Source of the DNA: Thermocatellispora tengchongensis
GTDB lineage: Bacteria > Actinomycetota > Actinomycetes > Streptosporangiales > Streptosporangiaceae
Direction: 5' to 3'
Length of the DNA: 64,000 bases
NCBI RefSeq assembly: GCF_014202315.1
Contig: NZ_JACHGN010000019.1
Location: 62,001 to 126,000, forward strand
Positions within the stretch are counted from its first letter, which is position 1. Every line of letters starts with the position of its first letter. A program made the translations under genes and the position numbers. The notes beneath the pieces are model-generated. The model saw only the letters and a program-made list of their open reading frames with translations, made no database searches and was not told the DNA's origin. Below are positions 7,498 to 15,179 of the stretch, piece by piece.

Positions 7498-7535
7498 GTC
7501 AGGGCCTTGCCCGCCTTAGCAGGCAAGGCCCTGAC
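7498..7535 (-). terminator. Terminator of tRNA-Pro
   Basis: A perfect 14-bp stem (GTCAGGGCCTTGCC at 7498-7511 with its complement at 7522-7535) and a 10-base loop lie 15 bp beyond the tRNA 3' end. CCGAAAG at 7490-7496 and CTTTCGG at 7542-7548 extend the pairing. It would stop tRNA transcription and also insulate the element's toxin-antitoxin genes from it. Confidence 0.8.
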
Positions 7536-7549
7536 CTTGCACTTTCGGG

Positions 7550-7623
7550 TCGGGGTGGCGGGATTTGAACCCACGGCCTCTTCGTCCCGAACGAAGCGCG
7601 CTGCCAAGCTGCGCTACACCCCG
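7550..7623 (-). tRNA. tRNA-Pro (anticodon CGG)
   Basis: 74 nt without an encoded CCA. Acceptor arms CGGGGTG and CACCCCG pair at 7617-7623 and 7551-7557. The anticodon stem CTTCG/CGAAG holds a 7-base loop TTCGGGA, giving anticodon CGG with G37, as in proline tRNAs. The T-arm GTGGG-TTCAAAT-CCCGC is intact, so integration at the 3' end has kept the gene functional. The tRNA 3' half from about the anticodon to 7550 is the likely attachment core. Confidence 0.97.
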
Positions 7624-7696
7624 GTGCGCGGGCTTCTTGCGTGCCCGTGCTTGGGAAAGTCTAGCGGACTTCCGCGGTGCTTGCGTCACGCCGCGG

Positions 7697-8593
7697 TCAG
7701 CGGTGGGGGACGAGGGTGAGGAGGGTGGCCTCGGGGTAGCAGGCGAAGCGGGCGGGGGCGTACGGGTTGGTGCCCAGGCCGGCGGAGACGTGGAGCCAGG
7801 CGGTGTCGTGGCGGTGCAGGCCCTTGGCGCGGGCGCGGTCGATGCCGCAGTTGGTGACCAGGGCGCCGTAGAAGGGGACGCAGATCTGGCCGCCGTGGGT
7901 GTGGCCGGCCAGGAGGAGCTGGTAGCCGTCGGCGGCGAAGCGGGTGAGGTTTCTGGGCTCGGGGGAGTGCATGACGCCGAGGCGGAGGTCGGCGTCGGCG
8001 GGGGCGGGGCCCGCGATCAGGTCGTAGCGGTCGCGGTCGATGTGGGAGTCGTGGATGCCGCCCACGGCCACGTCGAGGTCGCCGACCTTCATGCGGGCGG
8101 TGGTGTTGTTCAGGTCGAGCCAGCCCTCGGCCGCCATGCCCGCGCCCAGCTCGTCCCACGGAAGGTCGGGGACGGTACGGCGGTTGCGGTCGCCCTTGGA
8201 GGTGCGCCACAGGTAGCGGGCCGGGTTGCGCGGGGCGGGGGAGTAGAGGTCGTTGGAGCCGTAGACGAAGATGCCGGGGCGGGCGAGCAGGGGCTCCAGG
8301 GCGTGCAGGAGCGACGGCACGGCGTCGGGGTGGGCGATCGAGTCGCCGGTGTTGACCACGAGGTCGGGGCGGAGGTCGCCGAGCGAGCGCACCCAGTCGA
8401 TCAGCCGGCGGCGGCGCGGGGTGAGGTGGAGGTCGGACAGGTGCAGCACGCGCACCGGGCGCCGGCCCCGGGGCAGGACCGGGACGTCGAAGCGGCGAAG
8501 CCGGAACGCGTTGCGCTCGATGACGGTCGCGTAGCCGAGGCCGGCCGCGCCAAGGCCGAGCAGGGACAGGGGTATCGCTGCTGCTTTCCGCAC
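7697..8593 (-). CDS. Membrane-anchored metallophosphoesterase
   Basis: 298 residues. A hydrophobic N-terminus (AAAIPLSLLGLGAAGLGYATV) is a signal anchor. The calcineurin-like domain follows: HLSDLHL (D-x-H), NTGDSIAH (G-D-x-x), YGSNDLYS (GN-D/H variant, with Ser-Asn-Asp), then a late H and GHTHGGQI. The motif order is that of YkuE/class III metallophosphatases acting outside the membrane. Orthologues lie next to the PBP gene in other actinobacteria. Substrate is unknown; phosphodiester or UDP-lipid cleavage is typical of the superfamily. Confidence 0.9.
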   Translation of the reverse strand: MRKAAAIPLSLLGLGAAGLGYATVIERNAFRLRRFDVPVLPRGRRPVRVLHLSDLHLTPRRRRLIDWVRSLGDLRPDLVVNTGDSIAHPDAVPSLLHALEPLLARPGIFVYGSNDLYSPAPRNPARYLWRTSKGDRNRRTVPDLPWDELGAGMAAEGWLDLNNTTARMKVGDLDVAVGGIHDSHIDRDRYDLIAGPAPADADLRLGVMHSPEPRNLTRFAADGYQLLLAGHTHGGQICVPFYGALVTNCGIDRARAKGLHRHDTAWLHVSAGLGTNPYAPARFACYPEATLLTLVPHR

Positions 8594-8661
8594 TTTCCCA
8601 TCATGCCCGACTCCCCGTCGCTCGTACGCCGCGGCGCTCGGGAAGCGGCAAGATGGTGCGC

Positions 8662-9117
8662 ATGAGCGCTTTGAAGGACAAGCTGAAGGCCGACCTGTCG
8701 GCCTCGATGAAGAGCCGGGACGAAGTGCGTACCCGGACCATTCGCATGGCTCTCGCCGCGATCAGCACCGAGGAGGTCTCCGGCAAGGCGGCCAGGGAGC
8801 TGTCGGACGACGAGGTGATCAAGGTCCTGACCAAGGAGGCCAAGAAGCGGCGCGAGGCCGCCGAGGCGTTCGCCGGCGCCGGGCGGGCCGAGCAGGCCCA
8901 GGCCGAGCTGGACGAGCAGGCGGTGCTGGAGGAGTACCTCCCGGCGCAGCTCTCCGACGAGGAGCTGGCCGCGCTGGTGGACGAGGCCATCGCCGAGAGC
9001 GGCGCCGAGGGGCCGCGGGCGATGGGCCAGGTCATGAAGGTGCTGAACCCGAAGGTGGCCGGGCGCGCGGAGGGCGGCCGGGTGGCCCAGGCCGTACGGG
9101 CGCGGCTGGGCGCCTGA
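8662..9117 (+). CDS. GatB/YqeY domain protein
   Basis: 151 residues from ATG 8662 (MSALKDKLKADLSASM); an upstream in-frame ATG at 8653 would add MVR. It is wholly a YqeY domain: RTIRMALAAISTEEVSGKA, VIKVLTKEAKKRREAAEAF and a C-terminal KVLNPKVAGRAEGGRVAQ. YqeY resembles the tRNA-binding tail of GatB, but its own function is uncertain. It is divergent from the metallophosphoesterase across about 70 bp that must hold both promoters. Confidence 0.93.
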   Translation: MSALKDKLKADLSASMKSRDEVRTRTIRMALAAISTEEVSGKAARELSDDEVIKVLTKEAKKRREAAEAFAGAGRAEQAQAELDEQAVLEEYLPAQLSDEELAALVDEAIAESGAEGPRAMGQVMKVLNPKVAGRAEGGRVAQAVRARLGA

Positions 9118-9265
9118 AGCCCGGGGCGGCGGGCCGTCAGGGCGGTCTGGGGTAGCGGGCGGGCCGTCAGGGCGCCCGGGGGGAGTGGGCGGGCCGCGAT
9201 GGTGGTCTGGGGTAGCGGGCCTCGTCATGGGCCCGCGTCATCGTCCCGCGCACGGGCGGGCCCGG

Positions 9266-9296
9266 CCTGGGCGGTGGTCGCGGGGGGCCGCCCAGG
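9266..9296. terminator. Bidirectional hairpin between yqeY and the PBP gene
   Basis: CCTGGGCGG (9266-9274) pairs with CCGCCCAGG (9288-9296). It lies eight bases past the PBP stop between convergent genes, and is followed by TTTC on the plus strand. Upstream, 9120-9235 contains two copies each of GCGGGCCGTCAGGGCG and GTCTGGGGTAGCGGGC, short GC-rich direct repeats. Confidence 0.6.
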
Positions 9297-9304
9297 TTTC
9301 CGGG

Positions 9305-11563
9305 TCACTGGCCGGGGGTGATGGGCACGTTGCCGGGGCCGTCGTCGTCGCCCCACCAGCCGCCGCGGCCGTCGTCGTCGCCGCCGTCGTCACCGCCGCC
9401 GTCGCCCCGGTCGTCGTCGCCTCTGTCGTCGCCGCCCCGGTCGTCGCCCTTCTTCTTCTTGGGCGGCTTGGGGGCGCAGGCGGTGCTGCAGCCGCCGAAG
9501 CGCTCCATGTTCATGGGGTGGAAGCTGGTCGGCTCGGTGCCCTTCAGGGCGTCGATCATGGAGTACTTCCAGATCGGGCCGGCGATCGAGGCGCCGTACA
9601 CGTAGCCGTAGGAGCGTCCGCCGATGGTGACGCCGATCAGGTCGTTGCCGAACGCGCCGCGCGGGTCGCCGATGCTGACCGCGGAGGCGAGGTCGGGGGT
9701 GTAGCCGGCGAACCAGGCGGCGGTGTAGTTGTCGGTGGTGCCGGTCTTGCCGGCGGCGTCGCGGCCGATGCCGCCCACCCCGCTCATCGTGCCCTTGGTG
9801 AACACCCCGGACAGGATGTGGCTGGCGGCGTCGGCGACCTCCTCGTCCAGCACCTGCTTGCACTTGGGCTCGTACTCGGTGGCCTTGCCGTAGCGGTCGG
9901 TCACCTGGGTGATGGCGATCGGGCGGCAGTAGGTGCCGCGGGCGCCGAGCGTGGCGTAGGCGGCCGAGACGGTGATCGGGTCCATCTCGTTGATGCCGAG
10001 CGTGAAGGTCTCGAACTCCTTCAGCTTGCGGCCGTCGGCGCGCTTGATGCCGAGCTTCTTGGCCATGGTCACGGTGTCGCAGAGGCCGACCTTCTGCTCC
10101 AGGGCCATGAAGAAGGTGTTGACCGAGCCCCAGGTGCCGGTCTTGAGGCTCTTGAAGCCGCCGCCGCCCTCGCTGGAGTTGTGCACGGTGTGGGAGGGCT
10201 CGCCCACCCGGTCGCCGTCGCAGTTGCGGAAGGAGCTGGGCGCGGGGGCGCTGTACGCGTCGGGCGCGACGATGCCGTCGTCGACCTTCATGCCCTCGTC
10301 GAGCGCGGCGACCAGGGTGAAGACCTTGAACGTCGAGCCGGCCTGGAAGCCCGCGCCGCCGCCGTGCTGCGCGTCGGCGGGCAGGTTGTAGCTGATCTCG
10401 TTCTTCTTCTTGTCGCCGCCGAACTTGCGGCTGGCCGCCAGCGCCCTGATCTCGCCGGTGCCGGGCACCACCATGGCCTGCGACGCCACCGGCTTGTCGG
10501 TGGTGTGGACGTAGCGCTTGATGGCCTTCTCGGACGCCTTCTGCATGTCGGTGTCGAGGGTGGTCTTGATGGTCAGGCCGCCCTCCTGGAGCAGCTTGAG
10601 CCGGTCCTTGGCGGTCTTGCCGAACGCGCTGTTGGTCAGGATCTCGTTCTGCACGTACAGGCAGAAGTAGGGGTACTTGCTCTCCTCGCAGCCGCCGGGG
10701 ACCTCGATGTCCTTCCAGCCGAGCTTGGCGGCCTTGGCCTCGTCGAGCTGCTGCTTGGTGATCTTGCCGATCTCGAACATCCGGTCCAGCACGACGTTGC
10801 GCCGGTCGAGCAGGAGCTCGCGGCTCTCCTTGCTCACGTTGGGGTCGGTACGCGAGGGGTTCTGCACCGCCCCGGCCAGGGTGGCGGCCTCGGGCAGGGT
10901 GAGCTTGCTGGCGGGCTTGTCGAAGAACCGCTTGGCGGCGGTCTGGATGCCGTGGGCCCCGGCGCCGAAGTAGGAGATGTTGAGGTAGCGCTCCAGGATC
11001 TCGTCCTTGGAGTACTTCTTCTCGATCGCCATCGCGTAGCGCAGCTCGGTGAGCTTGCGCGAGAGCGTGGTCGCGGTGGCGGCGAGGCGCTCCTCCTCGG
11101 TCTCGGCCTTGTTGATCAGGACCTGCTTGACGTACTGCTGGGTGATGGAGGACCCGCCCTGGGTCACGCCGCCGGTGGTGAGGTTCTTGGCCAGGGCGCG
11201 GATGGTGCCCTCGATGTCGAGCGGGCCGTGCTCGTAGAAGCGGAAGTCCTCGATGGCGACGATGGCGTCGCGCATGACCGGGGCGACGTCCTCCAGCTTC
11301 ACCGACTCGCGGTTTTCGAAGTAGAACTTCGCGAACTGCTTGCCGCTGGAGTCGAGCAGCTTGGTCACCTCGGGCAGCGGCGGCTCGTCGAGCTCCTCGG
11401 GGGTCAGCTCCAGTGCCTCGGTCGCCGACTTCACCCCCATGCCCGCGCCGCCGACCGCGGGCAGCGCGACCGCGGCGATGAGCACACCGGCGACTCCGCC
11501 GGCCGCGATGAGTCGCAGGACGTTCCCGATCACCGACCCACGATCTTTGCCCTGAGCTTGCAC
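9305..11563 (-). CDS. ponA2: Bifunctional penicillin-binding protein (class A)
   Basis: 752 residues. An N-terminal membrane anchor (about residues 14-40) precedes a GT51 glycosyltransferase with catalytic E105 (IEDFRFYEHG) and GGSSITQQYVK. The transpeptidase has S410-T-F-K, SVN and K606-T-G-T. It polymerises and cross-links peptidoglycan outside the membrane. The C-terminus is unusual: a KKKK patch, then about 35 residues almost entirely Asp, Gly and Arg, then GWW and an acidic end. The position next to the divergent WhiB gene matches ponA2-whiB4 of Mycobacterium and the PBP-wblA pair of Streptomyces. No PASTA domain is seen. Confidence 0.95.
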   Translation of the reverse strand: MQAQGKDRGSVIGNVLRLIAAGGVAGVLIAAVALPAVGGAGMGVKSATEALELTPEELDEPPLPEVTKLLDSSGKQFAKFYFENRESVKLEDVAPVMRDAIVAIEDFRFYEHGPLDIEGTIRALAKNLTTGGVTQGGSSITQQYVKQVLINKAETEEERLAATATTLSRKLTELRYAMAIEKKYSKDEILERYLNISYFGAGAHGIQTAAKRFFDKPASKLTLPEAATLAGAVQNPSRTDPNVSKESRELLLDRRNVVLDRMFEIGKITKQQLDEAKAAKLGWKDIEVPGGCEESKYPYFCLYVQNEILTNSAFGKTAKDRLKLLQEGGLTIKTTLDTDMQKASEKAIKRYVHTTDKPVASQAMVVPGTGEIRALAASRKFGGDKKKNEISYNLPADAQHGGGAGFQAGSTFKVFTLVAALDEGMKVDDGIVAPDAYSAPAPSSFRNCDGDRVGEPSHTVHNSSEGGGGFKSLKTGTWGSVNTFFMALEQKVGLCDTVTMAKKLGIKRADGRKLKEFETFTLGINEMDPITVSAAYATLGARGTYCRPIAITQVTDRYGKATEYEPKCKQVLDEEVADAASHILSGVFTKGTMSGVGGIGRDAAGKTGTTDNYTAAWFAGYTPDLASAVSIGDPRGAFGNDLIGVTIGGRSYGYVYGASIAGPIWKYSMIDALKGTEPTSFHPMNMERFGGCSTACAPKPPKKKKGDDRGGDDRGDDDRGDGGGDDGGDDDGRGGWWGDDDGPGNVPITPGQ

Positions 11564-11849
11564 AACATCAAGAGTACGACGGACTGATGACCTAATCGGC
11601 GTGGTAAGTCGGATTTGCCGTGAACGTGATGTGGTAACCCAAGGGAAGTGTGTCCCTTCCGATGGGGTGACTAGTCATTCCCGGCCACGTGGCCCTAGAT
11701 GACCATGCGGGAAATTGGTCCAGCCGGGGACTGTCGGCCCGAACGCATGGTTGCGTACGTTCTCCTCTGCGGCAACTGAATAAGGAGGCTCGACGCCCGC
11801 GCCCGTCGGCCGACAAGACGACTGACCACCTAAGGGGAGTGGGGTCGAA

Positions 11850-12146
11850 ATGTGGATCACGGATTGGACCTCCCGAGCCGCCTGTCGTGGTGCGGATCCT
11901 GACGCGCTTTTCGTGCAGGGTGCCGCCCAGAACAGGGCGAAGCTGATCTGTCGAGGATGCCCGGTCCGGACCGAATGTCTGGCGGATGCGCTGGACAATC
12001 GCATCGAGTTCGGTGTCTGGGGCGGCATGACCGAGCGGGAGCGCCGCGCGCTGTTGCGCAGGCGTCCCGAGGTCACGTCCTGGCGCGAGCTCCTGGAGTC
12101 GGCCAAGGAACAGTACGAGCGGACGAACGAGTTGATCGCAGGCTGA
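11850..12146 (+). CDS. wblA: WhiB-family iron-sulfur regulator (WblA/WhiB4 type)
   Basis: 98 residues; start ATG 11850 follows GGGGAG. The four cluster ligands are C12, C34, C37 and C43 (C-x2-C-x5-C), followed by the beta-turn FGVWGGMTERERRALLRR. WhiB proteins bind a [4Fe-4S] cluster and partner a sigma factor. Gene order (PBP on one side, two ArsA-like ATPases on the other) marks it as the wblA/whiB4 orthologue, which in Streptomyces controls differentiation and in mycobacteria the oxidative response. The 286-bp gap upstream shared with the PBP gene includes AAGGGA-N6-TCCCTT at 11641-11658. Confidence 0.95.
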   Translation: MWITDWTSRAACRGADPDALFVQGAAQNRAKLICRGCPVRTECLADALDNRIEFGVWGGMTERERRALLRRRPEVTSWRELLESAKEQYERTNELIAG

Positions 12147-12152
12147 GCATGG

Positions 12153-12194
12153 CGACCGGCCGCCCGCCCCACACCCCGGGGCGGCGGCCGGTCG
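12153..12194. terminator. Bidirectional terminator after wblA
   Basis: CGACCGGCCGCC-CGCCCC from 12153 pairs with GGGGCG-GCGGCCGGTCG ending at 12194, with one bulged base. It separates the convergent wblA and ATPase genes. Confidence 0.7.
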
Positions 12195-12220
12195 ATGCAT
12201 GACCGCCCGCGAGCCCCCGA

Positions 12221-13372
12221 TCAGGCGCCGGAAGGCGCCAGGGGGGTGGCCAGCAGGTCGGCTATCCGGCGCAGGCCGTCGAGGTCGTGTACGTCGTCGG
12301 GCATGGCCGGCACCTGGGCCAGTGGCACGGTCGGGTGAGCGGAGACGAAGTGGTCCTGCTCCCTGTGCTCGCGGGCCGCGAGCTGCATCCGCCCCGTGTG
12401 AAGCCGCAGCACGGCGGCGGTCAGCAGATGCTCGCCCCGGGATTCCAGGTCCTCGGCCGCCGCGGCGCTGCGCGCGGCCGAGAGCCCCCCGGCGGGCGAG
12501 ACGTGCACCCGGTTCACCACGATGCCCGCCAGTGGCATGCGGTCCTCGGCGAGCCGCTCCACGAAGTACGACGCCTCGCGCATCGCGTCGCGCTCGGGCG
12601 CGGCGACCACCAGGAACGCGGTGCCGGGGGCCTGGAGCAGCCGGTAGGTCTGCTCGGCGCGCTGCCGGAACCCGCCGAAGACCGCGTCGAGCGCCGAGAC
12701 GAACATCTGGATGTCGGTGATCACCTGGGCGCCCAGCACCTTGGTCATCATCCCGGCGACCAGCCCGAAACCCGCGTTCAGCAGCTTGAACGCGTTGCGC
12801 CCGCCCGCCTTGGCCGGGGCCATCAGCAGCCGGATCAGCCGCCCGTCCAGGAAGCGGCCCAGGCGCTCGGGCGCGTCGAGGAAGTCGAGCGCCGAGCGCG
12901 AGGGCGGGGTGTCCACCACGATCAGGTCCCACTTGCCCGAGCGGCGCAACTGGCCCAGCTTCTCCATCGCCATGTACTCCTGCGTGCCGGAGAAGCTGGA
13001 GGACAGCGACTGGTAGAACGGGTTGGTCAGGATCTGCCGGGCGCGGTCGGGATCGGCGTGCGCCTCGATGATCTCATCGAAGGTGCGCTTCATGTCGAGC
13101 ATCATGGCGTGCAGCGCGCCGCCCGCCTCGGTGGTGGTCACCAGCCGGGGCGTGTTGTCCAGCTCGGTCAGCCCCATCGACTGGGCCAGCCGCCGGGCCG
13201 GATCGACGGTCAGCACCACGACCGTACGCCCGCGCTCCGCCGCCCGCAGCCCGAGCGCCGCCGCCGTCGTCGTCTTGCCCACGCCGCCGGAGCCGCAGCA
13301 GACCACGATCCGGGTGTCGCGGTCGTCCAGGATCGCGTCCATGTGCAGTGTGGGCGCGGTGCGCGCCATCAT
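12221..13372 (-). CDS. ArsA/Get3-like ATPase, second subunit
   Basis: 383 residues, ATG 13372 overlapping the preceding stop. P-loop GSGGVGKTT at 27-35 lacks the signature lysine of the deviant Walker A motif (Ser28 in its place), while the first subunit keeps it. Switch motifs LTVDPARRLAQSMG and VVDTPPSRSALDFLD are present. In mycobacteria the orthologous pair forms a heterodimer beside whiB4. The absent lysine here fits an asymmetric complex. Role in anion transport or tail-anchored/redox function is unsettled. It is a soluble cytoplasmic protein. Confidence 0.9.
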   Translation of the reverse strand: MMARTAPTLHMDAILDDRDTRIVVCCGSGGVGKTTTAAALGLRAAERGRTVVVLTVDPARRLAQSMGLTELDNTPRLVTTTEAGGALHAMMLDMKRTFDEIIEAHADPDRARQILTNPFYQSLSSSFSGTQEYMAMEKLGQLRRSGKWDLIVVDTPPSRSALDFLDAPERLGRFLDGRLIRLLMAPAKAGGRNAFKLLNAGFGLVAGMMTKVLGAQVITDIQMFVSALDAVFGGFRQRAEQTYRLLQAPGTAFLVVAAPERDAMREASYFVERLAEDRMPLAGIVVNRVHVSPAGGLSAARSAAAAEDLESRGEHLLTAAVLRLHTGRMQLAAREHREQDHFVSAHPTVPLAQVPAMPDDVHDLDGLRRIADLLATPLAPSGA

Positions 13373-14373
13373 GCGGCCCCCTGTGAGGTGATCTGCTCGG
13401 CCAGCTCGTACAGGCCGGCCAGGTCGACGCCGTCGGCGAGCAGCGGCAGCTCGTAGCGGGGCATCTCGGCCTCGGCCAGCGCCTCGCGCTCGCGGTGTTC
13501 CAGTGCGGCGCGCTTGGCGTGCTCGACGACCTCGGCGGCCAGCGCCTCGCCGATCGCCGAGGCGTCGGCGGGGCCGTCGGCCAGGCCCGCGGCCTTGAGC
13601 CCGAGGGCCAGCTCGCCGACGTCGAACCGGCCGGCCAGGGCGGCCTCCAGCGACTCCGGGGGCAGCACGGCCGGGCGCACCATGTTGATGAAGATCCCGC
13701 CGGCCGGCAGGCCCGCCTCGCGCAGCTCGGCGACGCCGTCCAGGGTCTCCTGGACCGGCATCTCCTCAAGCAGGGTCACGAAGTGGACCGCGGTCTCGGG
13801 CGAGGCGACGACGCCGCGCACCAGGTCGGCGTGGTTCTTGATCGGGCCGACCCGGGCCAGCCCGGCGACCTCCTGGGTGACGTTCAGGAACCGGACGATC
13901 CGGCCGGTCGGGGGCGCGTCGAGCACCACGGCGTCGTACACGCGGCGGCCGTTCTTGCCCCGGCGGCGCACGGCCTCGGTGGTCTTGCCGGTCACCAGCA
14001 CGTCGCGCAGGCCCGGGGCGATGGTGGTGGCGAAGTCGACGACGCCCATCTTGGTCAGCGCCCGGCCGGCCCTGCGGATGCCGTAGAACATCTCCAGGTA
14101 CTCCAGCATGGCGTCTTCGGGATCGACGGCCAGCGCGTAGACGTCGCCGCCGCCCGGAGCGACGGCGATCTTGCGCTCCTCGTACGGCAGCGGCGGTATG
14201 TCGAAGACCTGGGCGATGCCCTGCCGGCCCTCCACCTCGACCAGGAGCACCTTCTTGCCCCCGGACGCCAGGGCGAGGGCGAGCGAGGCGGCGACCGTGG
14301 TCTTGCCGGTCCCGCCCTTGCCGGTGATGACGTGCAGCCGCACGCCGTCCCAGTCCGAGTCCCGAGCGCTCAC
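13369..14373 (-). CDS. ArsA/Get3-like ATPase, first subunit
   Basis: 334 residues. Deviant Walker A GKGGTGKTT at 18-26 with signature K19, then LVEVEGRQGIAQVF and VLDAPPTGRIVRFL. This is the SIMIBI/ArsA fold. It lacks the Cys metal site of true arsenical pumps. It is coupled by ATGA overlap to the second ATPase, so a heterodimer made in equal amounts is likely. The start overlaps nothing; 90 bp separate it from the divergent DUF4177 gene. Confidence 0.92.
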   Translation of the reverse strand: MSARDSDWDGVRLHVITGKGGTGKTTVAASLALALASGGKKVLLVEVEGRQGIAQVFDIPPLPYEERKIAVAPGGGDVYALAVDPEDAMLEYLEMFYGIRRAGRALTKMGVVDFATTIAPGLRDVLVTGKTTEAVRRRGKNGRRVYDAVVLDAPPTGRIVRFLNVTQEVAGLARVGPIKNHADLVRGVVASPETAVHFVTLLEEMPVQETLDGVAELREAGLPAGGIFINMVRPAVLPPESLEAALAGRFDVGELALGLKAAGLADGPADASAIGEALAAEVVEHAKRAALEHREREALAEAEMPRYELPLLADGVDLAGLYELAEQITSQGAA

Positions 14374-14463
14374 GTTTTGAAGGCTACCGAACGGTCAATT
14401 GAGGAGCGGGACCGGATGCGAGTGAAATGGTTCACGCACCCCGGCCTCGCTAATGTGACCCCC

Positions 14464-14619
14464 ATGAAGAAATGGGAGTACGTAACGGTGCCGCTGCTCA
14501 CGCACGCGACCAAGCAGATTCTCGACAACTGGGGCGAGGAGGGCTACGAGCTGGTTCAGGTCGTGCCGGGGCCGAACCCGGAGCAGCTCGTGGCCTACAT
14601 GAAGCGGGAGAAGGCGTGA
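14464..14619 (+). CDS. DUF4177 small protein
   Basis: 51 residues: MKKWEYVTVPLLTHATKQIL, then NWGEEGYELVQVVPG and VAYMKREKA. This is the complete DUF4177 domain (one helix and a small sheet), of unknown function. The stop overlaps the RidA start (GTGA). A gene of the same size occupies the equivalent place between the ArsA-like and RidA genes in other actinobacteria. Confidence 0.9.
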   Translation: MKKWEYVTVPLLTHATKQILDNWGEEGYELVQVVPGPNPEQLVAYMKREKA

Positions 14620-15086
14620 GCGCGGGCCCGACGCCCGAGGAGCGGCTGGCGGAGCTGGGGCTGACGCTGCCCGAGGTGGTGCCGCCGGTGGCGGCGTACG
14701 TGCCGGCCCTGCGCACCGGCGACCTCGTCTACACCTCGGGCCAGATCCCGGTCGCCGAGGGCAAGGTGCTGGCGACCGGCAAGGTCGGCGCCGAGGTCGA
14801 TCCGGAGCGGGCCAAGGAGCTGGCCCGGGTCTGCGCGCTCAACGCGCTCGCCGCGGTGAAGGCGCAGGTGGGCGAGCTGTCGAATGTGGCGAGGATCGTG
14901 AAGGTCGTCGGGTTCGTCGCGAGCGCGCCCGACTTCACGGGGCAGCCACAGGTCGTCAACGGCGCCAGCGAGCTGCTCGGCGAGGTCTTCGGCGAGGCGG
15001 GCAAGCACGCGCGCAGCGCCGTGGGGGTGGCGGTGCTGCCCCTCGACGTGCCGGTGGAGGTGGAACTGATCGCCGAGGTCCGCTGA
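14616..15086 (+). CDS. RidA family protein
   Basis: 156 residues from GTG 14616. It shows the RidA/YjgF trimer fold: LVYTSGQIPVAEG, then ARVCALNALAAVKAQVG, then VKVVGFVASAPDF and a C-terminal PVEVELIAEV. Family members hydrolyse reactive enamine/imine intermediates from PLP enzymes. The canonical arginine near the end of RidA (R105 in E. coli) is not clear: the segment HARSAVGVAVLPLDVPVE has R in HARSAVG, which may be it. It is translationally coupled to DUF4177 and precedes the NUDIX and MBL genes on the same strand. Confidence 0.9.
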   Translation: MSAGPTPEERLAELGLTLPEVVPPVAAYVPALRTGDLVYTSGQIPVAEGKVLATGKVGAEVDPERAKELARVCALNALAAVKAQVGELSNVARIVKVVGFVASAPDFTGQPQVVNGASELLGEVFGEAGKHARSAVGVAVLPLDVPVEVELIAEVR

Positions 15087-15179
15087 GGACCCCGCCACTT
15101 GTGCGTCCAGAATGACGTTCTAGGCTTGCGTGGCGAGAGCAGGCGCGCCGACCCGAGCCCGCCTGCGGGCGGAGGCAGC

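Larger units (their letters stand above)
1..7550. mobile_element. Right part of an integrative element at tRNA-Pro
   Basis: The stretch from the left edge to the 3' end of tRNA-Pro(CGG) behaves as one integrated element. A tyrosine integrase lies next to the tRNA, with an Xis-like protein, two divergent Xre regulators, a toxin-antitoxin pair and a run of small unknown genes joined by start-stop overlaps. No conserved chromosomal gene is found until after the tRNA. This matches actinomycete integrative and conjugative elements (AICE) or prophages that use a tRNA 3' end as attB. No replication, transfer or capsid gene is visible, so the class cannot be fixed. The left attachment site is outside the window. 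Confidence 0.8.

Noticed and set aside
9185-11587. 800-codon plus-strand open frame opposite the PBP gene
   Set aside because: It is antisense to a full-length, motif-complete PBP. High GC removes stop codons on the opposite strand; the translated sequence is Val/Gly/Ala/His-rich without any domain.
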